From positions 1-64,000 of the forward strand of contig DATLLJ010000037.1 in NCBI GenBank assembly GCA_035537875.1: a stretch of DNA of 64,000 nt, written 5' to 3'. Position 1 is the first letter of the stretch; every line of letters begins with the position of its first letter. The notes under the pieces were generated by a model. The model was not told where the DNA came from. It saw only the letters and a program-made list of their open reading frames with translations, and did no database searches. Shown in pieces: positions 43,350 through 52,153 of this stretch. The DNA comes from DATLLJ01 sp035537875 (GTDB lineage: Bacteria > Acidobacteriota > Vicinamibacteria > Vicinamibacterales > CAVVIG01). Position numbers and translations under genes: made by a program.

Positions 43350-44672
43350 ATGGCATTCGATCCTATCTTCCAGCCTCTGGTGTTTCGTAATCTCGCCATC
43401 AAGAATCGCATTCTGCGATCGAATGTCTCTGGACGTTTTGACAACTACGACGGAACCGGCAATCAGGCGCGGATCAACTGGGAAGTGAAGTTCGCGCGTG
43501 GCGGCGTCGGCGCCATTGTCTCGTCCTTTGTTCCTGTTCAGCTGCGCGGGCGCATCGTCCCGAACTACGCGCTCATTCACGAGGATCGGACCATCCCTTT
43601 CTGGCGCGCGGTCGGTCAGGCCGTTCATGCGTTCGACTGCAAGTACATCCTGCAGCTCAGCCATGGAGGGCGGCAGCGTGACCTGAGTGGCATCGAGTAT
43701 CCGGTGGGTTTGAGCTCGACGGACAAACCCGATCCGACCCACGGCTTCAAGGCAGAACGGATGACGGTGCCGCAGATCAGGGAAGTCGCCGCCGCTTTCG
43801 CGGAGGGGGCGAGACGGGCGCGCGAGGCGGGGCTCGATGGAGTCGAGCTGCACGGCGCCAATGGCTATCTGATCACGCAGTTCCTGAGCTCGGCCATCAA
43901 CGATCGGAAAGACGAGTACGGCGGATCGCTCGAGAATCGGGCGCGCTTCGTCCTGGATATCGTGAGAGCCATCCGCGCGAGGGTTGGCCACGACTTTCAC
44001 CTGCAGATGAAGATCAGCGTCCGCGAGGACAACGACGCGGTGGAGTTCTTCAACCGCGGCCCATCTGGCAACACCGTGGAGGAATCGGTGCAGGTGTGCC
44101 GCTGGCTCGTGGAGGCGGGCGTCGACGCGATTCACGTGTCGACCGGCAGCTTTTTCCCGCACCCCAGAAATCCGGCAGGCTCCGATCTCCCCGTCGAAGA
44201 GCTGGCGACGACCTACGACGTGATGATCTCGTCGGGAGAGCCGGCGTTTCGCAACTATCTGATCTTCAAGACGCTGCCGCAGCTCGCCCGCCGGCAGTGG
44301 AACGATGCTGCTCCCAAGCCCGACGAGATCGAAGGACTCAATCTGCCCGAAGCGCGGCGGGTGAGAGCGGCCGTGTCGGTCCCTGTCATCTGCACCGGCG
44401 GTTTTCAGACGGCCTCGATCATCGCCTCGGCGATCGGGCGAGGGGATTGCGACGCCGTCAGCATCGCCCGACCGCTCATCGCCAACAACGATCTGGTGGA
44501 GATTTTCCGGCGCGGGCAGGACCGGGCGGACCGCCCATGCACGTACTGCAACCGCTGCCTCGTCAACGTCGTGGAGAACCCGCTCGGGTGCTACGAGGAA
44601 TCGCGGTATCCCTCACGTGAAGCGATGATCACGGAAATCATGTCCGTCTACGATCCGCCCCCGTTCGCGTAA
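43350..44672 (+). CDS. NADH:flavin oxidoreductase, Old Yellow Enzyme family
   Basis: A 440-residue FMN-dependent TIM barrel that reduces activated C=C bonds. Features are FQPLVFRNLAIKNRILRS at the start, LQLSHGGRQ, the active-site GVELHGANGYLITQFLSS followed by INDRKDEYGGSLENRARF, and CTGGFQTA near the FMN phosphate. A C-terminal CTYCNRCL resembles the iron-sulfur cysteine cluster of the 2,4-dienoyl-CoA reductase branch. Plant OPR enzymes of this superfamily reduce oxylipins. Given the fatty-acid dioxygenase-like gene 22 bases downstream, an oxylipin or enal product is a reasonable substrate, though this is inferred. Confidence 0.92.
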   Translation: MAFDPIFQPLVFRNLAIKNRILRSNVSGRFDNYDGTGNQARINWEVKFARGGVGAIVSSFVPVQLRGRIVPNYALIHEDRTIPFWRAVGQAVHAFDCKYILQLSHGGRQRDLSGIEYPVGLSSTDKPDPTHGFKAERMTVPQIREVAAAFAEGARRAREAGLDGVELHGANGYLITQFLSSAINDRKDEYGGSLENRARFVLDIVRAIRARVGHDFHLQMKISVREDNDAVEFFNRGPSGNTVEESVQVCRWLVEAGVDAIHVSTGSFFPHPRNPAGSDLPVEELATTYDVMISSGEPAFRNYLIFKTLPQLARRQWNDAAPKPDEIEGLNLPEARRVRAAVSVPVICTGGFQTASIIASAIGRGDCDAVSIARPLIANNDLVEIFRRGQDRADRPCTYCNRCLVNVVENPLGCYEESRYPSREAMITEIMSVYDPPPFA

Positions 44673-44694
44673 GGGTGCGGCTGAGAGCGACGCT

Positions 44695-46476
44695 ATGTCT
44701 GACGACCTGCTTGGTAAAATCGGCGACCTGCTGAACCGCAGGCCTTGGTACCAATTGCCGCGGCTCCTCGCGATGGGACGTCTGCTCGAGATACGAAACG
44801 AGCTGCGTCAGAAGAACCTGCACGACACGGAGGAGCCGCCGTTCCCGAAACGGGAGATCCCGGCGGATCTCGACGTCGCTTTTCGCGAAGGGAGGACAAC
44901 CGACGGCTCCCAGAACGACCTGCGCTGTCCGCAGATGGGCGCGGTGGGGCGCCGATTCGGGAGGAACGTCCCACTTGATCAGACGAAGCCCGATACGCCG
45001 AACCTCCTGGTGCCCAACCCCCGCGTCGTCAGCCGCGAGCTGATGACGAGGAACGAATTCCAGCCGGCGACGATCCTCAATCTCCTCGCCGCGGCGTGGA
45101 TCCAGTTCATGGTGCACGACTGGTTCGTGCACAAGCGGTCGAAGACCGAGTTCATCAACATCCCCACGGCGCCCGGCGACGACTGGGGAGCGCCCAGCAT
45201 CCAGATCGAAGCGACCGAGCGCGATCCGGGGCCGCCCGGATCGACGCGGCCGCCCGCGTACGCGAATTTGAACAGCCACTGGTGGGATTCTTCGCAGGTA
45301 TACGGGTGCGACGCCCAGATTGCAAAGCGGCTTCGTACGGGCACGGGGGGAAGACTGCGCATCGAACCGACGGGACTGCTGCCGGTCGATCCCGAGACCG
45401 GCATTCACTTCAGCGGGTTCACGGACAACTGGTGGATCGGCCTGGCGATGCTCCACACGTTGTTCACCCTGGAGCACAACCATATCTGTGACCTGCTCGC
45501 TCATCAGCACCCCGATTGGAACGACGATCGGTTGTACGGGAAAGCGAAGCTGATCAACTCGGCGCTCATGGCGAAGATCCATACAGTCGAGTGGACGCCG
45601 GCGATTCTTCCCCACCCGATCATCAAGCTGGGGATGCAGACGAACTGGTCGGGTCTGGCGGGTGAAGACTTGCAGGACGCGCTGCAGTTCCTCGACGACA
45701 AGGAGCTGCTCGGCGGCATCGTTGGCTCGAAGGCCGACCATCACACGGCGCCCTACTCGCTCACCGAGGAGTTCGTAGCCGTCTACCGCATGCACCCGCT
45801 GATTCCAGACGACATCGCGTTCCACTCGTTGGCGACCGGACGATTGGTGGAAAAGCAGCCGCTGAGGGACGTTGCGGGAATGCGCACCCCGGCGATTGCC
45901 GAACGGATCTCGATGCCGGACCTCTATTACTCGTTTGGAACGTGCCATCCGGGGGCAGTCACGCTGCACAACTATCCTCGCTTCCTGCAGAATCTGACGC
46001 GCGACGACGGCGCCCGGATCGACCTCGCGGCCGTGGACATCCTCCGCGATCGCGAGCGCGGCGTCCCTCGCTACAACCAGTTCCGACGACTGCTGCACAA
46101 AGACCCGGTAAAATCGTTCGACGAGCTCACCGATAACCCGCTTTGGCGGAAGCAGATCAAGGAGGTCTACGGCGACATCGAAAGAGTGGACCTGATGACC
46201 GGCTTGTATGCGGAACCGCTTCCGGAGGGGTTTGGCTTCAGCGAGACCGCGTTCCGCATCTTCGTGCTCATGGCTTCCCGTCGGCTCAAGAGCGATCGGT
46301 TTTTCACCGACGACTACCGGCCGGAGATTTACACCGAGATGGGCATCGAGTACGTTCGAAAGAACTCGATGCTGTCCGTGCTGCGGCGGCACTATCCGCA
46401 GCTGGCGCCGGCACTCGAAGGTGTGACCAACGCGTTTCAGCCATGGAAGAAGATAGAGGGACCTTCCGAATCCTGA
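44695..46476 (+). CDS. Cyclooxygenase/dioxygenase-like heme peroxidase
   Basis: A 593-residue animal-type heme peroxidase of the prostaglandin synthase/alpha-dioxygenase group. The distal heme His is 141 (WIQFMVHDWF). The LEHNHICDLLAHQHPDW block (259-275) matches the COX EHN motif. In EFVAVYRMHPLIPD the pattern Y364-xx-H367 reproduces the cyclooxygenase catalytic Tyr and proximal heme His. Such enzymes insert O2 into fatty acids to make hydroperoxides. No signal peptide or EGF module is present, so it is likely cytoplasmic or membrane-peripheral. The OYE gene precedes it by 22 bases and the protease gene overlaps its last 34 bases, coupling lipid oxidation to the protease cassette. Confidence 0.9.
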   Translation: MSDDLLGKIGDLLNRRPWYQLPRLLAMGRLLEIRNELRQKNLHDTEEPPFPKREIPADLDVAFREGRTTDGSQNDLRCPQMGAVGRRFGRNVPLDQTKPDTPNLLVPNPRVVSRELMTRNEFQPATILNLLAAAWIQFMVHDWFVHKRSKTEFINIPTAPGDDWGAPSIQIEATERDPGPPGSTRPPAYANLNSHWWDSSQVYGCDAQIAKRLRTGTGGRLRIEPTGLLPVDPETGIHFSGFTDNWWIGLAMLHTLFTLEHNHICDLLAHQHPDWNDDRLYGKAKLINSALMAKIHTVEWTPAILPHPIIKLGMQTNWSGLAGEDLQDALQFLDDKELLGGIVGSKADHHTAPYSLTEEFVAVYRMHPLIPDDIAFHSLATGRLVEKQPLRDVAGMRTPAIAERISMPDLYYSFGTCHPGAVTLHNYPRFLQNLTRDDGARIDLAAVDILRDRERGVPRYNQFRRLLHKDPVKSFDELTDNPLWRKQIKEVYGDIERVDLMTGLYAEPLPEGFGFSETAFRIFVLMASRRLKSDRFFTDDYRPEIYTEMGIEYVRKNSMLSVLRRHYPQLAPALEGVTNAFQPWKKIEGPSES

Positions 46477-48071
46477 CCGAGCAGCTCGACGCGGCACTGC
46501 GAGGATTCGAGTGGGCGCGTGCGGAGACGTTGTGCGACGAGCTGGTGCGGGCGATCCGCCGCTCGCCGATCCGCCTTCCGCCTGACGTCGGCCGCTGCCT
46601 GTCGCTGCTGCGCCGTAAACGCCGATTCGGCTGCATCGCGCGTGTTGCCGAGGCCGCTATTCATATCGGCGAGGCGTCGGTGGATATCCGGCGCCAGTAT
46701 GCGCAGGCGCTGATTGATCAGGGCCTGCTCGTAGCCGCCGAGCACGTTCTGCGCGACACCATTCCGACTGCTGGCGACGATCCCGAGCTTTTCGAGTTAC
46801 AGGGTTTGATGGGTCGTGTGTACAAGCAGTGGTACGTGACCGCTCCTGTTGGTGCAGTTCGCAGGCGGGAAACACTGGAGCAGGCCGTGGAGTGGTATCT
46901 CAGGCCGTACCGCGTCAATCCGCTCCGAAACTACTGGCACGGCATAAACGTCGTAGCGCTCGTCGCTCGTGGAGAACGAGACAGCGTGTCTCTATCGAGC
47001 GACCAGACTCCTGCAGCCATGGCGTCGGATATCGTCGCCGCGCTCGAGCGATCCGATGGAACACACCCAGGCGCCATGCAGGTGTGGGAGGTGGCCACGC
47101 TGATGGAGGCGTTTCTGGCGCTCGGTCGCCTCGACCTGATGTTCGAGCGCGCGCGCGAGTATGCCGCTCATCCCGACGCGGACGTCTTCGAAGTCGCGAG
47201 CACGCTGCGGCAGCTGATGGAAGTGTGGAACCTGACCGACGACAACCCGCCGGGCTCGGCACTGTTACCGGTGCTCCGCGCGAAGCTCTTGCGTGAAGAG
47301 GGTGGCTCCCTGCTGTTCGCGCCGCGCGAGCTGGCCCTCGAGTGCGCACGGACCGCGCAACCCCGGCTCATTCATGGCGCCGACGGCTTTCAGACGCTGC
47401 AGTGGTATCGTCGCGGGCTCGACTGCTGTGCAGCCGTTGCCCGCATCGAGACCGACAGCGGGCGGGGCATTGGAACGGGCTGGCTCGTGCGGTCGGGCGA
47501 GTGTCTCCCTGGAGGAGGAAGTGAGTTGCTGCTGATGACGAACGCTCACGTGATCAGCCCGGCCGATCGCCCGTTTCGGGGCGCACTGCTTCCCGCCGAG
47601 GCGATTGCCCACTTTCAGTTGAGCGAGACGAGAATCGGCCTCGGCGACGTCGTGTGGTCGTCTCCCGCCGACTGCCTCGACTGCACGCTGGTTCGCCTCA
47701 AGACCCAGCCGTCGGTGGCGCCGCTGGCACTGTCGGCATCGCCTGTCGAGATGAGGGAGCCGCCGCCGCGCATGTACATGATTGGCTATCCAGGGGGAAG
47801 AGACGTGCAATTCTCTCTGCAGGACAACCACCTGGTCGGGGTGAACGATCGGTTGCTCCACTATCGCACGCCGACCGAGGGCGGCAGCTCCGGAAGCCCG
47901 GTATTCAACGCGTCGTGGGAGGTGGTGGCCTTACACCACGCCGGGTCGTCGACGTTGAGCAGAATCGATGGCCGAGCCGGTACCTACGAAGCCAACGAGG
48001 GCATCAGGCTGTCCGCGCTGCTGTCGGCCGCGCGGGCTACCGTGCCGGCCGCGAATCCCGCGACGCTATGA
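46443..48071 (+). CDS. TPR/TRAF-binding-like protein with trypsin-like protease
   Basis: A 542-residue cytoplasmic protein. Residues 1-320 are helical repeats (ALRGFEWARAETLCDELVRAI, then QYAQALIDQGLLVAAEHVL) like the TPR/TRAFs-binding region often tied to conflict-system proteases. Residues 335-530 form a trypsin-like domain with His369 (MTNAHVIS), Asp413 (LDCTLVRL) and Ser483 (EGGSSGSPVF). The absence of a signal peptide argues for an intracellular target such as the gasdermin tail. The ATG at 46443 lies inside the dioxygenase gene, and the stop overlaps the next protease gene as ATGA. The frame open upstream of 46443 is a shadow. Confidence 0.85.
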   Translation: MEEDRGTFRILTEQLDAALRGFEWARAETLCDELVRAIRRSPIRLPPDVGRCLSLLRRKRRFGCIARVAEAAIHIGEASVDIRRQYAQALIDQGLLVAAEHVLRDTIPTAGDDPELFELQGLMGRVYKQWYVTAPVGAVRRRETLEQAVEWYLRPYRVNPLRNYWHGINVVALVARGERDSVSLSSDQTPAAMASDIVAALERSDGTHPGAMQVWEVATLMEAFLALGRLDLMFERAREYAAHPDADVFEVASTLRQLMEVWNLTDDNPPGSALLPVLRAKLLREEGGSLLFAPRELALECARTAQPRLIHGADGFQTLQWYRRGLDCCAAVARIETDSGRGIGTGWLVRSGECLPGGGSELLLMTNAHVISPADRPFRGALLPAEAIAHFQLSETRIGLGDVVWSSPADCLDCTLVRLKTQPSVAPLALSASPVEMREPPPRMYMIGYPGGRDVQFSLQDNHLVGVNDRLLHYRTPTEGGSSGSPVFNASWEVVALHHAGSSTLSRIDGRAGTYEANEGIRLSALLSAARATVPAANPATL

Positions 48072-49978
48072 CGAGTCTGGAACGGCTGCGCGCGGTGACG
48101 GCCCGTCTCGAGAGTGCCGACAAGGCGCTCGGCGACGAGCTACGCGCCGTCCGCCAGACCGGCCTCGTGCCGACTGAACGCGGCGCGCGCGAGCTGCCGG
48201 CGTCGACGGCGGCCGTCTCCCCTCAGACGCTCGAGACAATCGTGTTGCGGGTGGGACGACCCGTGCTCGCGATCGTGGACGGCGCCCCGCGACTGGACAT
48301 GGAGGAAGCGGAGAGTCAGGTCTGGCGCGCGCGCCTGGCCGACGCTGCCGCTTCGCTGCAGTTGGCCGCCAGGGCGGTGGGCCGGATCGATGTCCAACGA
48401 CATCCGCAGCTCCAGTGGGTTGGCACCGCCTGGCTGATCGATCCCGACCTGGTCGTCACCAATCGCCACGTCGCGCGAGAGTTCGCGGCGCGCCACAACG
48501 GGCAGTTGACCTTCAGGCAGGGGCTCGGCGGCCCGATCGGCGCGAGCGTCGACTTCCTGCGGGAGGTCGACCGCGAGGATCGATTCGAAGCGCGGGTCAG
48601 AAATGTCGTATACATCGAGGACGACGCGGGACCGGATCTGGCGATCCTTCGCCTCGAGCCGCCCACGACAGCCGTACCGTTGCAGCCAATCCGCCTGGAT
48701 GGACGCCAGATTGAGATGGGCCGGCAGGTTGCGGTCATCGGTTACCCCGCACGCGACAGCCGGATCCCCGATCAGCATCTGATGCACTCGATCTTCGGCG
48801 ATGTGTACGACCGCAAGCGGCTTGCGCCCGGTCAGATCACAGGTGTCGAGCGGGGCGTGCTCCTGCACGACTGCTCCACGCTCGGTGGGAATTCGGGGTC
48901 GGTGCTGCTCGACCTGATATCAGGCGGCGCAGTCGGCCTGCACTTCGCCGGCCGGTTCCTCGAAGCCAACTACGCTGTGTCCGTCGCGACCGTGGCCGAT
49001 CGTCTCGATCGGGTCAGACGGGGCAGGCCGCCGCTGAAGCAAGGGAGCGACGGGAGTGCTGATCCGACGGTGCCGATCGGCACGTCCCCCGCAACGCTAC
49101 CCGGCTCACCGGCTCCGTTCACCTCCGCCGGAGAGCTATTCGTCGAAGCCCGTGCCTCGGATTATGTCGATCGGGGCGGTTACGACCGGACGTTCCTGGG
49201 GACGGTGGTGCCGCTCCCAACGCGCGTCGATACACGGGACGTGCTGACGTTTCCGTGGAAGGGTCGCGAGGAACACGAGCTTCGATACGAGCACTTTTCT
49301 GTAGTGATGAGCCGGAGCCGCCGGCTGTGCTTCTTCAGCGGCGCGAACATCGACGGCCGGGAACCGCATCGTCTCAAGCGACCCGGATGGCGTCTGGATC
49401 CCCGGATCGCCGCCGCGCAGCAGATCCGCGACGAGTGCTATGGCTCGGCTCCCCGATTCAGCCGCGGCCACATGACGCGGCGCGAGGATCCGATTTGGGG
49501 CACGGCGACGGCCGCGGCGTTGGGGAACGAAGACTCCATGCACGTGACCAACACCGTACCCCAGATGCAGCCGTTCAATGCGGGAATTTGGCTCGGTCTC
49601 GAGGACTACGCGCTCGACCACGCCCGCGAGGACGACATGCGCATCTCGGTGTTCACCGGACCATTTCTGCTCGATGACGACCCGGTCAGGTTCGGTGTTC
49701 GAGTACCTCGCTCGTTCTGGAAGGTGATTGCGTTCATTCACGACGGCACGAGCGAGCTGTGCGCCACCGGGTACACGATGTCCCAGGAGGATTTCCTGCG
49801 TGAAGAGGAATTCGTGTTCGGCCAGCATCACACGTGGCAGACCTCGATCCGCTCCATCGAGGAGCGATCGGGAACACGATTCGGCGACCTGGCGTCGCTC
49901 GATCCGCTTCGGGACGTCGAGGAAGGACCAGGCTCGCCGCTGATCGACTTTGCCGGGATCGTCTTCCGGCGTGCATGA
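48068..49978 (+). CDS. Trypsin-like protease fused to DNA/RNA non-specific endonuclease
   Basis: A 636-residue fusion. Residues 85-315 are a trypsin-like protease with His134 (TNRHVAREF), Asp190 (GPDLAILRL) and Ser276 (LGGNSGSVLL). A linker follows. Residues 345-636 are a NUC1/NucA-type betabetaalpha-metal nuclease: FSRGHMTRREDPIWG with general-base His468, then TNTVPQMQPFNAGIW, equivalent to the conserved Asn-containing metal block. This nuclease class degrades DNA and RNA without sequence preference. A protease and a nuclease in one chain suggest that proteolysis releases the nuclease, or that both are effectors. The start overlaps the preceding stop. Confidence 0.9.
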   Translation: MTSLERLRAVTARLESADKALGDELRAVRQTGLVPTERGARELPASTAAVSPQTLETIVLRVGRPVLAIVDGAPRLDMEEAESQVWRARLADAAASLQLAARAVGRIDVQRHPQLQWVGTAWLIDPDLVVTNRHVAREFAARHNGQLTFRQGLGGPIGASVDFLREVDREDRFEARVRNVVYIEDDAGPDLAILRLEPPTTAVPLQPIRLDGRQIEMGRQVAVIGYPARDSRIPDQHLMHSIFGDVYDRKRLAPGQITGVERGVLLHDCSTLGGNSGSVLLDLISGGAVGLHFAGRFLEANYAVSVATVADRLDRVRRGRPPLKQGSDGSADPTVPIGTSPATLPGSPAPFTSAGELFVEARASDYVDRGGYDRTFLGTVVPLPTRVDTRDVLTFPWKGREEHELRYEHFSVVMSRSRRLCFFSGANIDGREPHRLKRPGWRLDPRIAAAQQIRDECYGSAPRFSRGHMTRREDPIWGTATAAALGNEDSMHVTNTVPQMQPFNAGIWLGLEDYALDHAREDDMRISVFTGPFLLDDDPVRFGVRVPRSFWKVIAFIHDGTSELCATGYTMSQEDFLREEEFVFGQHHTWQTSIRSIEERSGTRFGDLASLDPLRDVEEGPGSPLIDFAGIVFRRA

Positions 49979-50008
49979 ACGCGCGATGTTCGCGTAGATA
50001 ATACGGAC

Positions 50009-51262
50009 GTGCAGGTTTTCATCAGCTACTCGCACAACGACGCGGACAAGTGGCTGGCCCGGCACCTGGCCGACCGCCTGCGCGCGATCGAGATCGAGGT
50101 CTGGCAGGACGAATCCTCCCAGCCGGCGGGGGAATCGCTTCAGGCCGACATCGAAAAGGCGATCCGCGAGAGCGATCACGCGGTCTTCCTCGTATCGAAG
50201 ATGTGGCTGCAGAGCCGTTACTGCCGCCTCGAGCTCGATCGCTTCGATCGTCGCGATCCCTCGACGGTGCGCCGGATTCCGGTCTTCCGCCTTCCGCCCG
50301 AGCAGCTCATGTTGCCCGTGCAGCTGATCGACCTCAAGGGCATCACCTGGCTGGACGGCGATCCGCACCACGACGCGCGGTTCTGGGAGGTGTACTGTGC
50401 GATCACGGGCACCGATCCCGGCCGGTCCGAGCAATGGAGCGAGCAGGGCCGCGGGTTGGCGAAAGGCTCGCCCTCCGCGAGCCCACCTCCTCCTCCGCCG
50501 CGCACCAGCCTCGATTCGCTTAGATGTAATCGTGGGCTGCAGTGGACGAGGATCGAAACCGTTGTTCCAAACCCCTCACACGACCTCTTGATCGTTCCAG
50601 GCGAAGCCGGTCAGGCTCACGACCACTTCAGCCTGCGGGTACGCGAGCTGCTGTCCACGCTGCCTCCCAGGAGCATCGCCTCCGTACACTGGCGGAAGCG
50701 TCCATCGGGCGAGGACGAGTTCCTCGCCGCCGTAGCCGCGGCGCTCGGGGTGTCCAGGGACTGGCTCACGCGCGAGCTGGCGGAGCGCATGAGCGACTCC
50801 AACCTTGTGTTGCTGCACCCCTGTCTGCGCGCGCGGTTCTTGGACACGAGACTCATCCAGTACTACACCGACTGGCTTCCGCGACTGATCGATGAGGCCA
50901 AGCCGCGCATGAGGCTGAAGTGCCTCCAGCCGGTTGAGTGGCCCGTTGAGCAAGGCACGGTGTCGAATGTGCTCACGTGGCTGCGGCTGCGGCGCTCCAC
51001 GTCGGACGAAGGGAGGCCGGAGGCCGAACAGTTCATCGACCGTGTTCGGGCCGGAGCCGTCGAGACCCTCCATGCGAGCCGGTTGCAGGAGCTGGCCGAC
51101 ATCTCGAAAGCCGACCTCGACGAGTTCTGCGAGGACGAGCGCCTGACCGAATCGCAGAAGGCCTGGTTCCTCTCTCGCATTCAGTCGCGAAATCCGTCGA
51201 ACTCGCAGGAGGTCTTCGACGCGATCGATGCGTTTCTGGCGGACGCAAGGAGCATGACATGA
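50009..51262 (+). CDS. TIR-domain protein with iSTAND-like C-terminal region
   Basis: A 417-residue protein. Residues 1-130 are a TIR domain: VFISYSHNDADKWLARHLADRL, then SDHAVFLVSKMWLQSRYCRLE, where Glu75 occupies the position of the catalytic glutamate of NAD+-cleaving TIRs. After a proline run (SPPPPPPRT), residues 175-330 (LLIVPGEAGQAHDHF and onward) resemble the inactivated STAND-like domain that often partners effector domains. The rest is helical. It starts at the GTG at 50009, 30 bases after the nuclease gene, and overlaps the AAA+ gene by 4 bases. It is probably an NADase effector or an adaptor of this cassette. Confidence 0.85.
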   Translation: MQVFISYSHNDADKWLARHLADRLRAIEIEVWQDESSQPAGESLQADIEKAIRESDHAVFLVSKMWLQSRYCRLELDRFDRRDPSTVRRIPVFRLPPEQLMLPVQLIDLKGITWLDGDPHHDARFWEVYCAITGTDPGRSEQWSEQGRGLAKGSPSASPPPPPPRTSLDSLRCNRGLQWTRIETVVPNPSHDLLIVPGEAGQAHDHFSLRVRELLSTLPPRSIASVHWRKRPSGEDEFLAAVAAALGVSRDWLTRELAERMSDSNLVLLHPCLRARFLDTRLIQYYTDWLPRLIDEAKPRMRLKCLQPVEWPVEQGTVSNVLTWLRLRRSTSDEGRPEAEQFIDRVRAGAVETLHASRLQELADISKADLDEFCEDERLTESQKAWFLSRIQSRNPSNSQEVFDAIDAFLADARSMT

Positions 51263-52152
51263 CGGAACGCAACGGCTGGATGCGGTACCGAGGAGACGGC
51301 CGCACTCCCACCGGACAGGAGGCGACGACGCGCGGCGAGCGGGGCCATTATCTTGCCGACTCGAGGCTCGTGACGGCCGTCAACACCGCGATCGCCGTCG
51401 GGCAGCCGCTGCTCATCACCGGCGAGCCCGGTACCGGCAAGACGATGCTGGCCTGGTCCATAGCGGCGGAGCTCGGTCTCGGATCGGTGCTGGAGTTCCA
51501 CACGCGAAGCGACAACCAGGCGAGGGATCTCCTCTACGAGTTCGACTACATGACGCGCTTCTATCACGCCCAGACGCGCGATCCGCGTGCCGAGCAGCTG
51601 GAGCTATACATTCGCTGGCACGCGCTCGGCGAGGCGATTCGATCGCCCGAGCAGCGCGTCGTGCTCATCGACGAAATCGACAAGGCGCCGCGTGATTTCC
51701 CCAACGATCTCCTTGACGAGCTGGACCGGATGGAGTTTCGTGTGCCGGAGCTCGGCTCCGCGTTCACGGCCTCGCATCGGCCGGTCGTTGTCATCACGAG
51801 CAACAGCGAGAGGCAGCTGCCGGACCCGTTCCTGCGGCGCTGTATCTTCCACCGCCTGGACTTTCCGGCCGGCGATCGGTTGCAGGCGATTCTCCGCGAG
51901 CGGCTCGGGCATCTCGGACTGCCGCAGCGGCTCATCGAGGTCGCCACCGCACGCTTCGAGCAGATCCGACAGGTGCCTGGGTTCGAGAAACTCCCTTCCA
52001 CCGCCGAGCTGATCGCTTGGGTCCGCGTGTTGCACGTCTCGGGGGTCGATCCGGAGGCGTTGCAGCAAAGCAGCCTCGCGGAGCTCCCCCTGGCTGGTGC
52101 GCTGATCAAGTCCGAGCGAGACGGCAGTGTCCTGTCGGCCCACTTGAGCTGA
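51259..52152 (+). CDS. MoxR-type AAA+ ATPase
   Basis: A 297-residue AAA+ protein. Walker A is GEPGTGKT (55-62), Walker B VVLIDEID (134-141), sensor-1 VVVITSNSER and the Arg finger region DPFLRRCIFHRL. The long helix after beta-2 (DLLYEFDYMTRFYHAQ) is typical of the MoxR clade. MoxR ATPases work with vWA-like partners to remodel or load complexes, and MoxR-vWA pairs recur in bacterial conflict systems with proteases and effector domains. Here the partner candidate starts 1 base after the stop. The ATG at 51259 overlaps the TIR stop. Confidence 0.92.
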   Translation: MTERNGWMRYRGDGRTPTGQEATTRGERGHYLADSRLVTAVNTAIAVGQPLLITGEPGTGKTMLAWSIAAELGLGSVLEFHTRSDNQARDLLYEFDYMTRFYHAQTRDPRAEQLELYIRWHALGEAIRSPEQRVVLIDEIDKAPRDFPNDLLDELDRMEFRVPELGSAFTASHRPVVVITSNSERQLPDPFLRRCIFHRLDFPAGDRLQAILRERLGHLGLPQRLIEVATARFEQIRQVPGFEKLPSTAELIAWVRVLHVSGVDPEALQQSSLAELPLAGALIKSERDGSVLSAHLS

Positions 52153-52153
52153 C

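Noticed and set aside
46143..46442. A longer N-terminus for the TPR-trypsin protein
   Set aside because: This part lies wholly inside the dioxygenase gene in another frame and its composition is Arg-rich shadow; the fold starts at the ATG at 46443.
47654..48067. A longer N-terminus for the trypsin-nuclease fusion
   Set aside because: It overlaps the coding end of the preceding protease and is not protein-like; the ATGA overlap at 48068 is the natural start.
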